Origin: Acinetobacter sp. ANC 3781
Lineage (GTDB): Bacteria; Pseudomonadota; Gammaproteobacteria; Pseudomonadales; Moraxellaceae
DNA length: 64,000 nt
Direction of reading: 5' to 3'
NCBI RefSeq assembly: GCF_004331285.1
Contig: NZ_SJOH01000011.1
Coordinates: forward strand, 1-64,000
Part shown: one piece after another, positions 1-8,375 of the stretch
Numbering within the stretch: the first letter of the stretch is position 1
Layout of the letters: the number at the start of each line of letters is the position of its first letter
Notes under the pieces: model-generated
What the model was told of the DNA's origin: nothing
Database searches by the model: none
What the model saw: the letters and a program-made list of their open reading frames with translations, nothing else
Translations under genes and position numbers: made by a program

Positions 1-54
1 TGTTCTTCATAATCTCTTAATGAGTGTCTTGCAACTTCATCAGCAGCAAGCTAG

Positions 55-110
55 GTCGGCTATATTACTCTCTATCTAAAGAAAGTCAACAGGTTTTATT
101 GATTAATTTT
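55..110 (-). promoter_or_regulatory. Strong leftward sigma70 promoter, stable-RNA type
   Basis: Read on the minus strand, a -35 TTGACT (84-89) and a -10 TAATAT (62-67) are separated by 16 bp. AT-rich DNA upstream of the -35 (90-110) could act as an UP element. The -10 is followed by a GC-rich AGCCGACC discriminator, typical of growth-rate controlled rRNA/tRNA promoters. No gene start follows before the window edge, so the transcript runs out of the window. I infer an rRNA operon leader from the promoter type and the absence of an ORF; the 16S gene itself is not visible. Confidence 0.6.
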
Positions 111-217
111 CAACTTCTTCAAGACTTCCAGATTTAAACCCTTTAGGCTAAATCCTTGTTTCTCAACAAGTTTTAATCAACATCACCGCCGATGGATGTG
201 CATTCTACAGCATTTCA

Positions 218-240
218 GAGGGGTTGCAACCCCCTTTTTT
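218..240 (+). terminator. Intrinsic terminator without a visible gene
   Basis: A GC-rich palindrome GGGGTTGCAACCCC (220-233) is followed directly by C and six Ts on the plus strand. No plus-strand ORF precedes it inside the window. It could insulate the leftward promoter at 55-110 from mlaA, or end a short plus-strand RNA. Confidence 0.55.
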
Positions 241-402
241 AACTTTTCAAATCATCAGGATAATTTTTAATCATTTTAGCTTTTTTTCCTACACATTTTG
301 ATCAAATTTGTTTTAATACCCTCTATCAAAGAACTGTTAATATACTTTATTACGTATTTTTAGCTTTAAGCACCGGCTTATTATCGAGCTCTAGGATTTT
401 TT

Positions 403-1323
403 ATGCGTCACACTCGTTTTTTTTGGGCCAGCCTGTTCTCTTTTGGATTGATTGCTCCGGTATTTGCAAATGATTCACTTGATAATTCTGAATCTTCTAC
501 TCCAACAGATTTAGAATTTTCTTCTACACAACAAATACAATCGGTTCAGCATCCACGTCTTGAAGCCTTAAAAGAATTAAAAAATGTTACTGCAAAAGAT
601 TTGAAAGTAAATGCCAATGCTACTCAACCGGAAAGCCAAAAAGATCCTTTACAACCTTTAAATAGACAAATTTTTGCTTTTAATGATGTTCTGGATCGTC
701 ATTTGGCTCGTCCTTTAGCCGTTCAATACAAGAATAAAGTACCCACTGACGTTCGAGGCTCATATCGCCAGTTCCGCAAAAATTTAGGTGAACCTTGGAA
801 TGTAGTAAATCAACTGATTCAAGGTCGCCCTCTTCGTGCTGCAGAATCTTTAGGACGCTTTACTATTAATACCCTCACAACTTTAGGCTTTGCCGACCCT
901 GCTCGACGTCTTGGCCTATCTACTGAAGAAGAAAATTTTGGTACAACATTAGGCTATTATGGAATCCCTTCTGGGGCATATTTAGTCTTGCCTGTTTTCG
1001 GTCCAAGTACTTTCCGCGATACTGCTGGTTTAGTTGTAGATGGTCAAGCACGCCCACAAAAATACCTTCTGGAAGATCATGATGGTCTTTATTGGGCAGA
1101 GCAATCTTTACGTGGGATTGATGCCCGGTCACAACTTTTAGATATAGAAGATGTTTTACAAGGTGATAAATATGCGGCAATTCGTGATATTTATCTGCAA
1201 CGTAAAAATTTTGCTATTGCTGAAAAGAAAGGACTCGATCCTGAAACCATGTTCATTGAAGATGATCTAGACACCCCTGAAGATGAAGTACCACAACAAG
1301 ATGTAGATCCAACAACCAAATAA
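403..1323 (+). CDS. mlaA: MlaA/VacJ family outer-membrane lipid asymmetry protein
   Basis: MlaA sits in the outer membrane and passes mislocalised phospholipids to periplasmic MlaC for return to the inner membrane. The family signature is clear from about residue 85 onward: DPLQPLNRQIFAFND, then a long block with GRFTINTLTTLGFADPA and YLVLPVFGPSTFRD. The N-terminus is a normal Sec signal ending in VFA-ND with no cysteine lipobox, unlike the classical VacJ lipoproteins. Residues 25-80 are a poorly conserved Ser/Thr/Gln-rich linker and the C-terminus is acidic. AGGA lies about 8 nt before the ATG. The MlaFEDCB genes are not in this window, as is usual for mlaA. Confidence 0.92.
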   Translation: MRHTRFFWASLFSFGLIAPVFANDSLDNSESSTPTDLEFSSTQQIQSVQHPRLEALKELKNVTAKDLKVNANATQPESQKDPLQPLNRQIFAFNDVLDRHLARPLAVQYKNKVPTDVRGSYRQFRKNLGEPWNVVNQLIQGRPLRAAESLGRFTINTLTTLGFADPARRLGLSTEEENFGTTLGYYGIPSGAYLVLPVFGPSTFRDTAGLVVDGQARPQKYLLEDHDGLYWAEQSLRGIDARSQLLDIEDVLQGDKYAAIRDIYLQRKNFAIAEKKGLDPETMFIEDDLDTPEDEVPQQDVDPTTK

Positions 1324-1346
1324 GTCTTTTTATTTATTGGCATATA

Positions 1347-1373
1347 ATCAGCAGAGCATCTTTCTCTGCTGAT
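1347..1373 (+). terminator. Stem-loop after mlaA
   Basis: A perfect 10-bp inverted repeat ATCAGCAGAG/CTCTGCTGAT with a 7-nt loop lies 24 nt after the mlaA stop. The following tract is only moderately T-rich, so it may be a 3'-end stabiliser rather than a full intrinsic terminator. Confidence 0.5.
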
Positions 1374-1431
1374 GATTAGATTGTTATAGTAAAGCTATTC
1401 GTTATCACCCTAAGGAACATACAATTTCTTT

Positions 1432-2400
1432 ATGTATTTCATTCAACCGACTCGCAATATTCCTTATTTAGATCAGGTTCTAAGTACGCTTCCCGGTGTG
1501 CAAATGATTCACATAGATGATATTGATTTGTATGATCCCACAATTTTAGCCATTGCGGATGTACAAGACTATTTGACGCATCAGTGGTCGCTACCCACAA
1601 TTGTGCTGGCTTTTGAAAATGAAGGCACCCCTTTAGCCCAAGCTTGGGAGCTGGGTGCTTTAGCGGGCTGGATCTGGAATAAATTGCCGAGTGATCCAGA
1701 AGAAGCGTTACTTAAAATTGATGCGCAATACAAGCGGAATCAAGATAGTCGCGACCTCCCTTCAGCGGCATACTTACAACAGTGCTTGCTTCCCAATCCC
1801 ATTGAATTGATAAATTATAAAGTTGAAACCTTATTTCAACCTTCTGCATATCTATCAGGTGATTGGTATGACTACTGGAAAATCAGCGATAAAGAAATTA
1901 TGTTTTATCTGGCGGATGTTTCTGGACATGGCGTCACCAGTAGTTTATTGACTTCTTGGATGGCTGCCTTTCATGGCCGCTCTAAAACCCCGCGGGAGTT
2001 GATTAAAAAGCTCAACGGAATGCTGGTTCAAGAAAATATCGAAAAGCATATTACTATGATTGCAGGGGTTTTAAATTTAGAAACGCATCAGCTGCGTTGG
2101 TCAAGTGCCGGACACTATCCCCCTGCAATCATCTTTGAACCGAACCAACCACCGCAAATTTTAAATACCAGCAGTTTTCCTCTGGGACTTACTGAAGATC
2201 TTGAAGTTGAAGAGTTTGAATGCGTGTTGAATCGTCATGCCCGGTTTATTATTTGTTCAGATGGCGCTCTTGAGCCTTTTGATGGTGGACTGAATGAACA
2301 ATTTGAAAAATTAGTCTTCCACTTACAGAATCAATCCTTCCAGGCACCGGAACATGTTGCAGATGATATTGCTATCCTAAGTTTACGCCGAATGAATTAA
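1432..2400 (+). CDS. gigA: RsbU/SpoIIE-type PP2C serine phosphatase (GigA-like)
   Basis: The protein is a predicted serine phosphatase that dephosphorylates an anti-anti-sigma (STAS) partner. Residues 1-105 resemble a degenerate receiver domain without a clear phospho-acceptor Asp. Residues 115-322 form a SpoIIE/PP2C domain with the metal-binding segments GDWYDYW and YLADVSGHG, the late ICSDGALEPF motif and a terminal DDIAILSLR. The next gene encodes a STAS protein, so the pair matches the GigA/GigB module described in Acinetobacter baumannii as a regulator of stress, antibiotic tolerance and virulence. The gene name rests on architecture and synteny. Confidence 0.82.
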   Translation: MYFIQPTRNIPYLDQVLSTLPGVQMIHIDDIDLYDPTILAIADVQDYLTHQWSLPTIVLAFENEGTPLAQAWELGALAGWIWNKLPSDPEEALLKIDAQYKRNQDSRDLPSAAYLQQCLLPNPIELINYKVETLFQPSAYLSGDWYDYWKISDKEIMFYLADVSGHGVTSSLLTSWMAAFHGRSKTPRELIKKLNGMLVQENIEKHITMIAGVLNLETHQLRWSSAGHYPPAIIFEPNQPPQILNTSSFPLGLTEDLEVEEFECVLNRHARFIICSDGALEPFDGGLNEQFEKLVFHLQNQSFQAPEHVADDIAILSLRRMN

Positions 2401-2513
2401 CTATATAATCAATACGTTAACTTTCAAGTAAGCGATATACGACCCTAGACTACTTGAGTCTGTAGTGGCCCTATGTGATAATTTTAGAATCCTTCTCTGC
2501 AAATGGCATTTAT

Positions 2514-3032
2514 ATGTCAACAGGTCATGTTGAATATGCAAGCTTGAATGGAACGCATATTTTTAAGCTTATTGGCGAAGTGCGTGCCCAATCTTGTATC
2601 AGTCTAGACAAACTCCTTAGTAAAATTGAACAGCAATCAAATGTCGTTGGGGCAATCGTAGACTTAACCCAAACCACGTTTATTGACAGTACTGTTTTAG
2701 GCATACTTGCCAAGCTTGGTTTAAAGTTGAAGCAAACTCACCAAATTCAGGCAGTCATGCTATCTACCAATCCGGATATTACCACCTTAGCCAATAGCAT
2801 GGGCTTGGGTCAGGTTTTTGTGATCCTGAATTACTGCGGTGATCCGAAAGTATGCACTCTCGAATTAATGGAAGAACACATTACTCATAATGCAATGTTA
2901 ACCACTGTTTTAGATGCGCATAAAACCCTGATGAAGTTAAACGAAAATAACCAAAATATGTTCGAGCCTTTGGTTAAGCAATTGCAAAAAGAACAAGACA
3001 CCATAGAAAAAGTGTCTCAACAAATCGTATAA
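2514..3032 (+). CDS. gigB: STAS-domain anti-anti-sigma factor (GigB-like)
   Basis: This 172-residue protein carries an N-terminal STAS fold (about residues 5-105) with the motif DLTQTTFIDSTVLG. Ser59 in FIDST is the expected phospho-switch serine that a GigA-type phosphatase would act on. A charged helical C-terminal extension of about 60 residues follows. An in-frame GTG at 2475 would add 13 residues, but I prefer the ATG at 2514 because the STAS strand begins right after it and the extension looks non-conserved. The gene lies about 110 bp after gigA and 23 bp before the nitrilase gene, consistent with one transcription unit. Confidence 0.82.
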   Translation: MSTGHVEYASLNGTHIFKLIGEVRAQSCISLDKLLSKIEQQSNVVGAIVDLTQTTFIDSTVLGILAKLGLKLKQTHQIQAVMLSTNPDITTLANSMGLGQVFVILNYCGDPKVCTLELMEEHITHNAMLTTVLDAHKTLMKLNENNQNMFEPLVKQLQKEQDTIEKVSQQIV

Positions 3033-3055
3033 AAATTATTATTTAGAGCCATCCC

Positions 3056-3880
3056 ATGACTTTACTCTCTGTTGTACAAATGAATTCCCAAGATGATATT
3101 GAAGCCAATTTCGTCGTGATCGAATCACTAATACAACAGAGTAAAGCAGATGGTGCAGAGCTGATTGTTTTCCCTGAAAACTTTATTTGTTTTGCAGGTG
3201 GAAAACAGCGTGAAACAGCAATGCAGTTTGAAGCCCTTCAACAGCGCCTGGAAAAACTTGCGCATCAATATCAAATCTGGATTGTGGCGGGCACTCTCCC
3301 ATGCCCGTTCCGTCCAGATGGCTCTGTTATTACTGATGGTCGTGTACGTACGGTGAGTTTATGTATTAGTCCTGAACGCACTGAAGTGCGTTATGACAAG
3401 ATTCATTTGTTTGATGTGCAAGTCGGTGATGCTGTTGGTGGATATCAGGAATCGAAATTCTTTGAACCCGGTACAGATGTCGTCGTTGCCAAAACACCTT
3501 TCGGCAATATTGGTTTAATGGTGTGCTATGACTTGCGTTTTCCTGAGCTCGCACTCACTTTACGTAGTCGAGATGCCCATATCCTGACGGCACCTGCGGC
3601 ATTCACCTACACTACCGGTCAAATGCATTGGCAATTGCTCCTTCAGGCACGTGCAATGGATAGCCAATGCTATGTTTTAGGTGCCGCACAACAAGGTTGG
3701 CATGGAACAAAACGTCAAACCTGGGGTCATGCAGGTGCCAGCAATAGTCGCGGTCAAATTTTAGACATTATCCAGAGTGAAGGTGCGAGCTTAATTACAG
3801 TGCCTTTTGATCTGGATGAACAAGAAACTGTACGAACATCCATGCCTTTGATTCAGCATCGTAAAATAATTAATTTTTAA
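3056..3880 (+). CDS. Carbon-nitrogen hydrolase, Nit1/deaminated-glutathione amidase type
   Basis: The 274-residue cytosolic enzyme belongs to the nitrilase superfamily. All three catalytic residues are visible: Glu in VFPENF, Lys in RYDKIHLFD and Cys in MVCYDLRFPEL. The RYDKIHLFD and CYDLRFPE contexts are those of the Nit1/YbeM group, which repairs deaminated glutathione by splitting the amide. The length is normal. It starts 23 bp after gigB and may be co-transcribed. The exact substrate cannot be fixed from sequence; omega-amidase activity is the main alternative. Confidence 0.85.
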   Translation: MTLLSVVQMNSQDDIEANFVVIESLIQQSKADGAELIVFPENFICFAGGKQRETAMQFEALQQRLEKLAHQYQIWIVAGTLPCPFRPDGSVITDGRVRTVSLCISPERTEVRYDKIHLFDVQVGDAVGGYQESKFFEPGTDVVVAKTPFGNIGLMVCYDLRFPELALTLRSRDAHILTAPAAFTYTTGQMHWQLLLQARAMDSQCYVLGAAQQGWHGTKRQTWGHAGASNSRGQILDIIQSEGASLITVPFDLDEQETVRTSMPLIQHRKIINF

Positions 3881-3997
3881 TTCTATTTAGCGTTAAATTT
3901 AAAGTTTTCCTGTATAAAATTACAAAACAACTGCTTATTCTTCAATCAAAATCCCCCACGATAACAACTCCTATAAAAGTTACAGAGATTATAAAAA

Positions 3998-4423
3998 ATG
4001 TCTTTAGAAAAAGTGGTCTATACAGCAAAAGCCAAAGCAACCGGCGGACGTGATGGACGTGCAACCTCTTCCGATGGAATTTTAGATGTAAAATTAGCTG
4101 TACCGAAGGAAATGGGCGGTGCAGGTGGTGGTACCAATCCTGAACAGCTTTTTGCAGCAGGTTATTCAGCCTGTTTTCTCGGTGCCATGAAATTTGTCGC
4201 CAACCGCGATAAACTTAATATCAGTAAAGATGCCTATATTGAAGGTGAAGTTGGAATTGGCCCCATCCCAACTGGATTTGGGATTGAAGTGACCTTGAAT
4301 ATTCATTTAGAAGGTATGGATCAGGCAGAAGCACAAAAGCTGGTCGATGCTGCTCATATTGTTTGCCCTTATTCCAATGCGACACGTGGCAATATTGATG
4401 TAACCCGCAATGTGATTACTTAA
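3998..4423 (+). CDS. ohr: Organic hydroperoxide resistance protein (Ohr/OsmC family)
   Basis: The 141-residue protein is a thiol peroxidase that reduces organic hydroperoxides in the cytoplasm, usually with lipoylated proteins as reductant. The peroxidatic Cys lies in GYSACFLGAM and the resolving Cys in HIVCPYSNATRGN, and the Arg-containing N-terminal segment is present. The length matches the family. It has its own upstream region and a strong stem-loop behind it, so it is probably monocistronic. No ohrR regulator is adjacent. Confidence 0.93.
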   Translation: MSLEKVVYTAKAKATGGRDGRATSSDGILDVKLAVPKEMGGAGGGTNPEQLFAAGYSACFLGAMKFVANRDKLNISKDAYIEGEVGIGPIPTGFGIEVTLNIHLEGMDQAEAQKLVDAAHIVCPYSNATRGNIDVTRNVIT

Positions 4424-4433
4424 GCAAACTCTA

Positions 4434-4473
4434 ATCCTATCCTAAAATCGAACTGATCATTTTAGGATAGGAT
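4434..4473 (+). terminator. Long stem-loop after ohr
   Basis: A perfect 15-bp inverted repeat (4434-4448 and 4459-4473) with a 10-nt loop lies 10 nt after the ohr stop codon. The downstream tract TTATTCAT is weakly T-rich. It is a likely transcription end for ohr. Confidence 0.65.
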
Positions 4474-4561
4474 TTATTCATCAATTTAATAATTAAAAGA
4501 AATATAAAAATCCAAGTTTGTAATATATAATGATTCCTATTTGCAATAATGGGTTTTTTTC

Positions 4562-4954
4562 ATGTTTAAATATCTTCTGATAAGCTCCCTCCTGCTTTCT
4601 ACCGCAAGCACATCTTTTGCAGAGATCAGTATTTCTGAAAACATAAGCCCTTCAGTCAAATCTCTAGTCAATCCAGACATTCAGCGTTTAGAAATTCCTC
4701 CTACACCGAACAACATGAAATTACCTGAATTTGGACAAGGGATTATTGGCTGGGGAACTGGCCCTATGGGTGCAGAAAAGCGACTAAATAACATAAACAA
4801 AGAAGATGTCGAAAAACTTAAAACCCAAGAGGTGACTTTAGAGATGGTGCAAACTTGGCAGAAATTTTATGAAAATGAAACCCGGCGCAATGCGGCTAAT
4901 CCCGCTGCTCCATTTCGTGCACACCTGATGAAAAAAATTGCCGAGCTTTGGTAA
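4562..4954 (+). CDS. Small exported protein, DUF4951-like
   Basis: The 130-residue protein has a clear Sec signal peptide (residues 1-20, hydrophobic core LLISSLLLS, cleavage after SFA). The mature part has the pattern FGQGIIGWGTGPMGAEKR followed by helices rich in charged residues and ending FRAHLMKKIAELW, which resembles the DUF4951 family of secreted or periplasmic proteins; I hold that match as tentative. Its stop codon and last codons lie inside the gspE terminator hairpin. No function can be assigned. Confidence 0.75.
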   Translation: MFKYLLISSLLLSTASTSFAEISISENISPSVKSLVNPDIQRLEIPPTPNNMKLPEFGQGIIGWGTGPMGAEKRLNNINKEDVEKLKTQEVTLEMVQTWQKFYENETRRNAANPAAPFRAHLMKKIAELW

Positions 4955-4964
4955 GTTCGGCAAT
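4931..4964 (-). terminator. gspE intrinsic terminator
   Basis: On the minus strand ATTGCCGA/TCGGCAAT (8-bp stem, 12-nt loop) is followed by seven Ts. It lies 34 nt beyond the gspE stop and inside the last codons of the convergent gene 4562-4954. Confidence 0.75.
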
Positions 4965-4997
4965 TGATCAAAAAATGAAAGACAAAAGTATTTCGTG

Positions 4998-6485
4998 TTA
5001 ATCGGCTGCTTCATTGGTAACGCGCAATACTTCTTCCAGAGTGGTTTTGCCTGCCAGTACTTTGCGTAAACCATCATCACGAATCGAGCCTGACTGCTTA
5101 CGTGCATAAGCTTCCAGTTCATATTCTGCAGCATTGCCATGCACTAAACGGCGCATTTGATCATCTACAGGGACAATTTCATAAATAGCCGTACGTCCCA
5201 TAAATCCGGTATGCGAGCAGTGGTCACAGCCTTTCGGTTGAGGCAGTTTAAGTTCAGTTGACACATCTAAATGCCGAAAAATTTCGGTTTCAAATGCATC
5301 GGCCTCATGCCATGTTGCACAACGTGGACATAAAGTGCGCACAAGACGCTGGGCAATTACCCCAATCAGAGAACTGGCCAACAGGAATGGTTCAATACCC
5401 ATATCTTTCAAACGCGTGACCGCGCCAATAGCAGTATTGGTATGCAGTGTAGACAAAACTAAATGACCTGTAAGGGAGGCCTGAACCGCAATTTCGGCAG
5501 TTTCCAGATCACGAATCTCACCGACCATCACCACATCAGGGTCCTGACGCAACATCGCTTTTAAAGCACGGGCAAAGGTCATGTCCACTTTGGTATTCAC
5601 CTGGGTTTGTCCAATGCCTTCTAGCTGATATTCAATCGGATCTTCTGCAGTTAAAATATTCTTTGAGCCATCATTCAGGTCAGATAATGCGGCATATAAG
5701 GTTGTGGTTTTACCTGAACCAGTAGGTCCAGTCACCAAGATAATGCCATGTGGACGATGCACTAAATGGGTTAAACGCTCATAATCAGGCTGCATCAGGC
5801 CCAAATGCGTCATATTCAAACGTCCGGCTTGCTTGTCCAGCAAACGCATCACCACACGTTCACCATGCGACGATGGCAAGGTGGATACACGAACATCAAC
5901 TTCACGCCCAGCCAGTCTTAAAGAGATACGGCCATCTTGCGGAACGCGCTTTTCAGCAATATCCAGTTTGGCCATGACTTTAATCCGCGATACCAATAAC
6001 GGTGCCAGTTCACGGCGTGGTTGGACAATTTCTCGTAGCTGACCATCGACCCGTAAACGTACCGATAATTTCTTCTCAAATGATTCGATATGAATATCGG
6101 ATGCACCGACGCGAATCGCTTCAGACAATAATGCATTGATTAAACGAACAATGGGGGCATCATCTTCCTGATCCATTAAGTCTTCAGCTTCAGGTACCGA
6201 GTCCGCTAAACTGAGTAAATCCGGATGATCTTCCAGACCGGCTGCCACTTGTTGCGATTCCCCGGTATCTCCGGCAAAGCTGGAACTGAGCAATTGGTGA
6301 AATTCTTGTTCGCTGCATAATTGATGCTGTGCTGGATGACCTAAATAGCGGCGCGCTTCCTGTATCGCCAGCATGGAAGTATTTTCACGGCGTACAATAA
6401 AAGCCTGATCGCCTTCGTAACGAAGCAATATGCCGTGACGTTTGGCAAAACTATAGGGTATTTGTAATTGTTTAAGTATTTGCAT
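4998..6485 (-). CDS. gspE: Type II secretion system assembly ATPase GspE
   Basis: GspE is the cytoplasmic hexameric ATPase that powers pseudopilus assembly in type II secretion. The protein of about 495 residues has an N-terminal GspE/MshEN domain, Walker [10 protein letters not shown], Asp box AEDPIEYQLEG, Walker B DPDVVMVGEIRD, the His box LSTLHTNTAIGA and the zinc-binding tetracysteine CPRC...CDHC. The first in-frame codon is TTG at 6488; the adjacent ATG at 6485 is chosen. No other gsp gene is nearby, so the T2SS genes are scattered, as known for Acinetobacter. It ends in a strong terminator. Confidence 0.93.
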   Translation of the reverse strand: MQILKQLQIPYSFAKRHGILLRYEGDQAFIVRRENTSMLAIQEARRYLGHPAQHQLCSEQEFHQLLSSSFAGDTGESQQVAAGLEDHPDLLSLADSVPEAEDLMDQEDDAPIVRLINALLSEAIRVGASDIHIESFEKKLSVRLRVDGQLREIVQPRRELAPLLVSRIKVMAKLDIAEKRVPQDGRISLRLAGREVDVRVSTLPSSHGERVVMRLLDKQAGRLNMTHLGLMQPDYERLTHLVHRPHGIILVTGPTGSGKTTTLYAALSDLNDGSKNILTAEDPIEYQLEGIGQTQVNTKVDMTFARALKAMLRQDPDVVMVGEIRDLETAEIAVQASLTGHLVLSTLHTNTAIGAVTRLKDMGIEPFLLASSLIGVIAQRLVRTLCPRCATWHEADAFETEIFRHLDVSTELKLPQPKGCDHCSHTGFMGRTAIYEIVPVDDQMRRLVHGNAAEYELEAYARKQSGSIRDDGLRKVLAGKTTLEEVLRVTNEAAD

Positions 6486-6578
6486 CAAAGTTTATAATGA
6501 TGGATAAATTGATTTGAGTGTACTCTAAGCATAAGACAGCGTGAAGTCTGTTTTTACCGATTAAGCAAGAAAGGAAAT

Positions 6579-7406
6579 ATGCCGTTGTCTGAAAGCAATG
6601 AATTGATCGAACCGGAATATCCGAATTTAAAATGGTGGGGTGAATCCACCTTTGAACTCAATCAGCCTAAAGCTTGGCAGTTTGGTTCACTGTTGTTTCG
6701 TCTGACCCGCAGTCTGCAAGAATGGCGCATGGAGATTCATCGTCCACAAGTTCAATATGACTATGAGCAAAGTTGGCATGAAATTGAAGATCCAAATTTT
6801 GGTTTTCCACAACCTGTCAAAGTGGAACGCTATATGTTCAAATCGACCAAAAATAAAATTCAATTGATGCCGCGTTTAGCCGACCGCTCGGTGGTGATTA
6901 AACCGGTGGATCCGATTTATATTCCTGCCGGACAACGCGGTACGCTGTATATTAGTACCCCGTTATGGATTGCCGGTTTTGTCGAAGGGCAACGCGAACC
7001 GTTATTTGATATTCCGGTAATTCTGCCTAAAGATACCTGGTTTGGTCCAAATCATCGTACGGGGGAAATTTGCTATGCCACAGCAGTGGATGGGCGTACA
7101 GAGCTGCATCAATTAAAACCTCGCGCCTTTCGTGCTGTGACTCCGATTGAATTTCATAACACCAGCCATCAACAGTTACGTTTTGACCGGATGAATGTGC
7201 CTGTTTCCGCCTTGCCGCTCTTTTATAGTGAAAGTACCGGAAGATTATGGACTTCACAAATTAAAGTGTTACATGAAGGGCTGGATCGTCCCCCACGCAT
7301 TCGTATTGAAAACCGCACACCGCCGCATGCAGGTGAAGTGATGTATGTACATCCACCTCGTGCTCCCGCGATTGCCTTGTTTAATATGTTTGATTCATTT
7401 TTCTAG
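6579..7406 (+). CDS. DUF432-like protein paired with MscS
   Basis: The 275-residue protein has no signal peptide or membrane helix and looks mainly beta-stranded, with Trp/Arg-rich N-terminal sequence (WWGESTFEL, QEWRMEIHRP) and a central IYIPAGQRGTLYISTPLWI segment. It resembles DUF432 proteins, a family with no established role; the match is from memory of motif and context. A good AAGGAA Shine-Dalgarno precedes the ATG. It ends 9 bp before the MscS gene, so the two are translated from one message, suggesting a function linked to the channel. It is divergent from gspE across about 90 bp. Confidence 0.7.
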   Translation: MPLSESNELIEPEYPNLKWWGESTFELNQPKAWQFGSLLFRLTRSLQEWRMEIHRPQVQYDYEQSWHEIEDPNFGFPQPVKVERYMFKSTKNKIQLMPRLADRSVVIKPVDPIYIPAGQRGTLYISTPLWIAGFVEGQREPLFDIPVILPKDTWFGPNHRTGEICYATAVDGRTELHQLKPRAFRAVTPIEFHNTSHQQLRFDRMNVPVSALPLFYSESTGRLWTSQIKVLHEGLDRPPRIRIENRTPPHAGEVMYVHPPRAPAIALFNMFDSFF

Positions 7407-7415
7407 GGGGGCACT

Positions 7416-8342
7416 ATGGCAGATTCCAATATTCCAAAAGAAATTACTCAAAGCGTGAAAGGCATTTTCACCAACATCAATACTGAACGCCTGACTGAAA
7501 TTTTAGTGGCTGTAATTTTGTCGCTGATTGGTTTTCTGATTGCCCGCTTTATATCAAATGCCTTTATCCGCACCATTGGTTCACGTTTTAATGCACATCA
7601 AAGTCTGGTCTGGCGACGTGGCATTTTCTATTTCATCTTCTTGATTTTTGTGATGGCAAGCCTTAAAGAAGCCGGTTTTAAACTGAGTGTCTTTTTAGGC
7701 GCGGCCGGTATTTTAACGGTAGCCTTGGGTTTTGCTTCACAAACCTCTGCCTCAAACTTAATCAGTGGCTTATTTTTGATTGGAGAGGGTTCTTTCGAAA
7801 TTGGCGATACGGTACAAATGACCCTGATTCGTGGTCATACCATCGAAGGTGAAGTAATTTCCATTGACTTGCTTTCGGTGAAACTGCTGACTCAGGACAA
7901 TGTTTATGTGCGTGTACCGAATGAACAGCTGATTCGTGCGCCCGTTTATAACTTGTCCAAGTTCCCAATCCGGCGTATTCCGATTACTCTGGCCATCAAC
8001 TTTCATGAAGACATCATTAAAGTACGTGAAGTTCTGCTGGATGTAGCCAACAAATATTCACTGGTTTTAGCTGACCCCAAGCCGGCAGTGACGGTAACCG
8101 CTTTCCGTGAATCCTCCATTGAACTGTTATTTGCGATCTGGTGTGATCATGAAAACTTTTTAAAAGTTCGTGATGAAATCCAGGAACGCATCCGTAATGG
8201 TTTCTTGGACAATCAAATTGAAATACCGGTACCAAAAATGGGTTTTGTCGACCGACCTGCAACTGTGCAGCCTTTAACTGAAGAAGATATTGATCCATAT
8301 GCCAATGCTAAGGAAGCGAAACGAGAGGCGGATTTAAAATAG
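7416..8342 (+). CDS. MscS-family mechanosensitive channel
   Basis: The 308-residue inner-membrane protein has three predicted membrane helices (about residues 25-45, 68-88 and 94-125). The pore helix is Gly/Ala-rich (FLGAAGILTVALGFASQTSASNL), followed by the MscS beta domain with GDTVQM and PNEQLIRAPVYNLS. Such channels release solutes on hypo-osmotic shock. The length fits MscS (286 in E. coli) with a short acidic/basic tail. A GGGGGG Shine-Dalgarno overlaps the end of the upstream DUF432-like gene, indicating tight coupling. It ends just before a REP-like cluster. Confidence 0.9.
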   Translation: MADSNIPKEITQSVKGIFTNINTERLTEILVAVILSLIGFLIARFISNAFIRTIGSRFNAHQSLVWRRGIFYFIFLIFVMASLKEAGFKLSVFLGAAGILTVALGFASQTSASNLISGLFLIGEGSFEIGDTVQMTLIRGHTIEGEVISIDLLSVKLLTQDNVYVRVPNEQLIRAPVYNLSKFPIRRIPITLAINFHEDIIKVREVLLDVANKYSLVLADPKPAVTVTAFRESSIELLFAIWCDHENFLKVRDEIQERIRNGFLDNQIEIPVPKMGFVDRPATVQPLTEEDIDPYANAKEAKREADLK

Positions 8343-8375
8343 ATTTTCTCGTTCCTATCAATCCGATTTATTTTT

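Noticed and set aside
2475..2513. GTG start that would lengthen GigB by 13 residues
   Set aside because: The STAS fold begins right after the ATG at 2514 and the added residues look non-conserved; not fully excluded.
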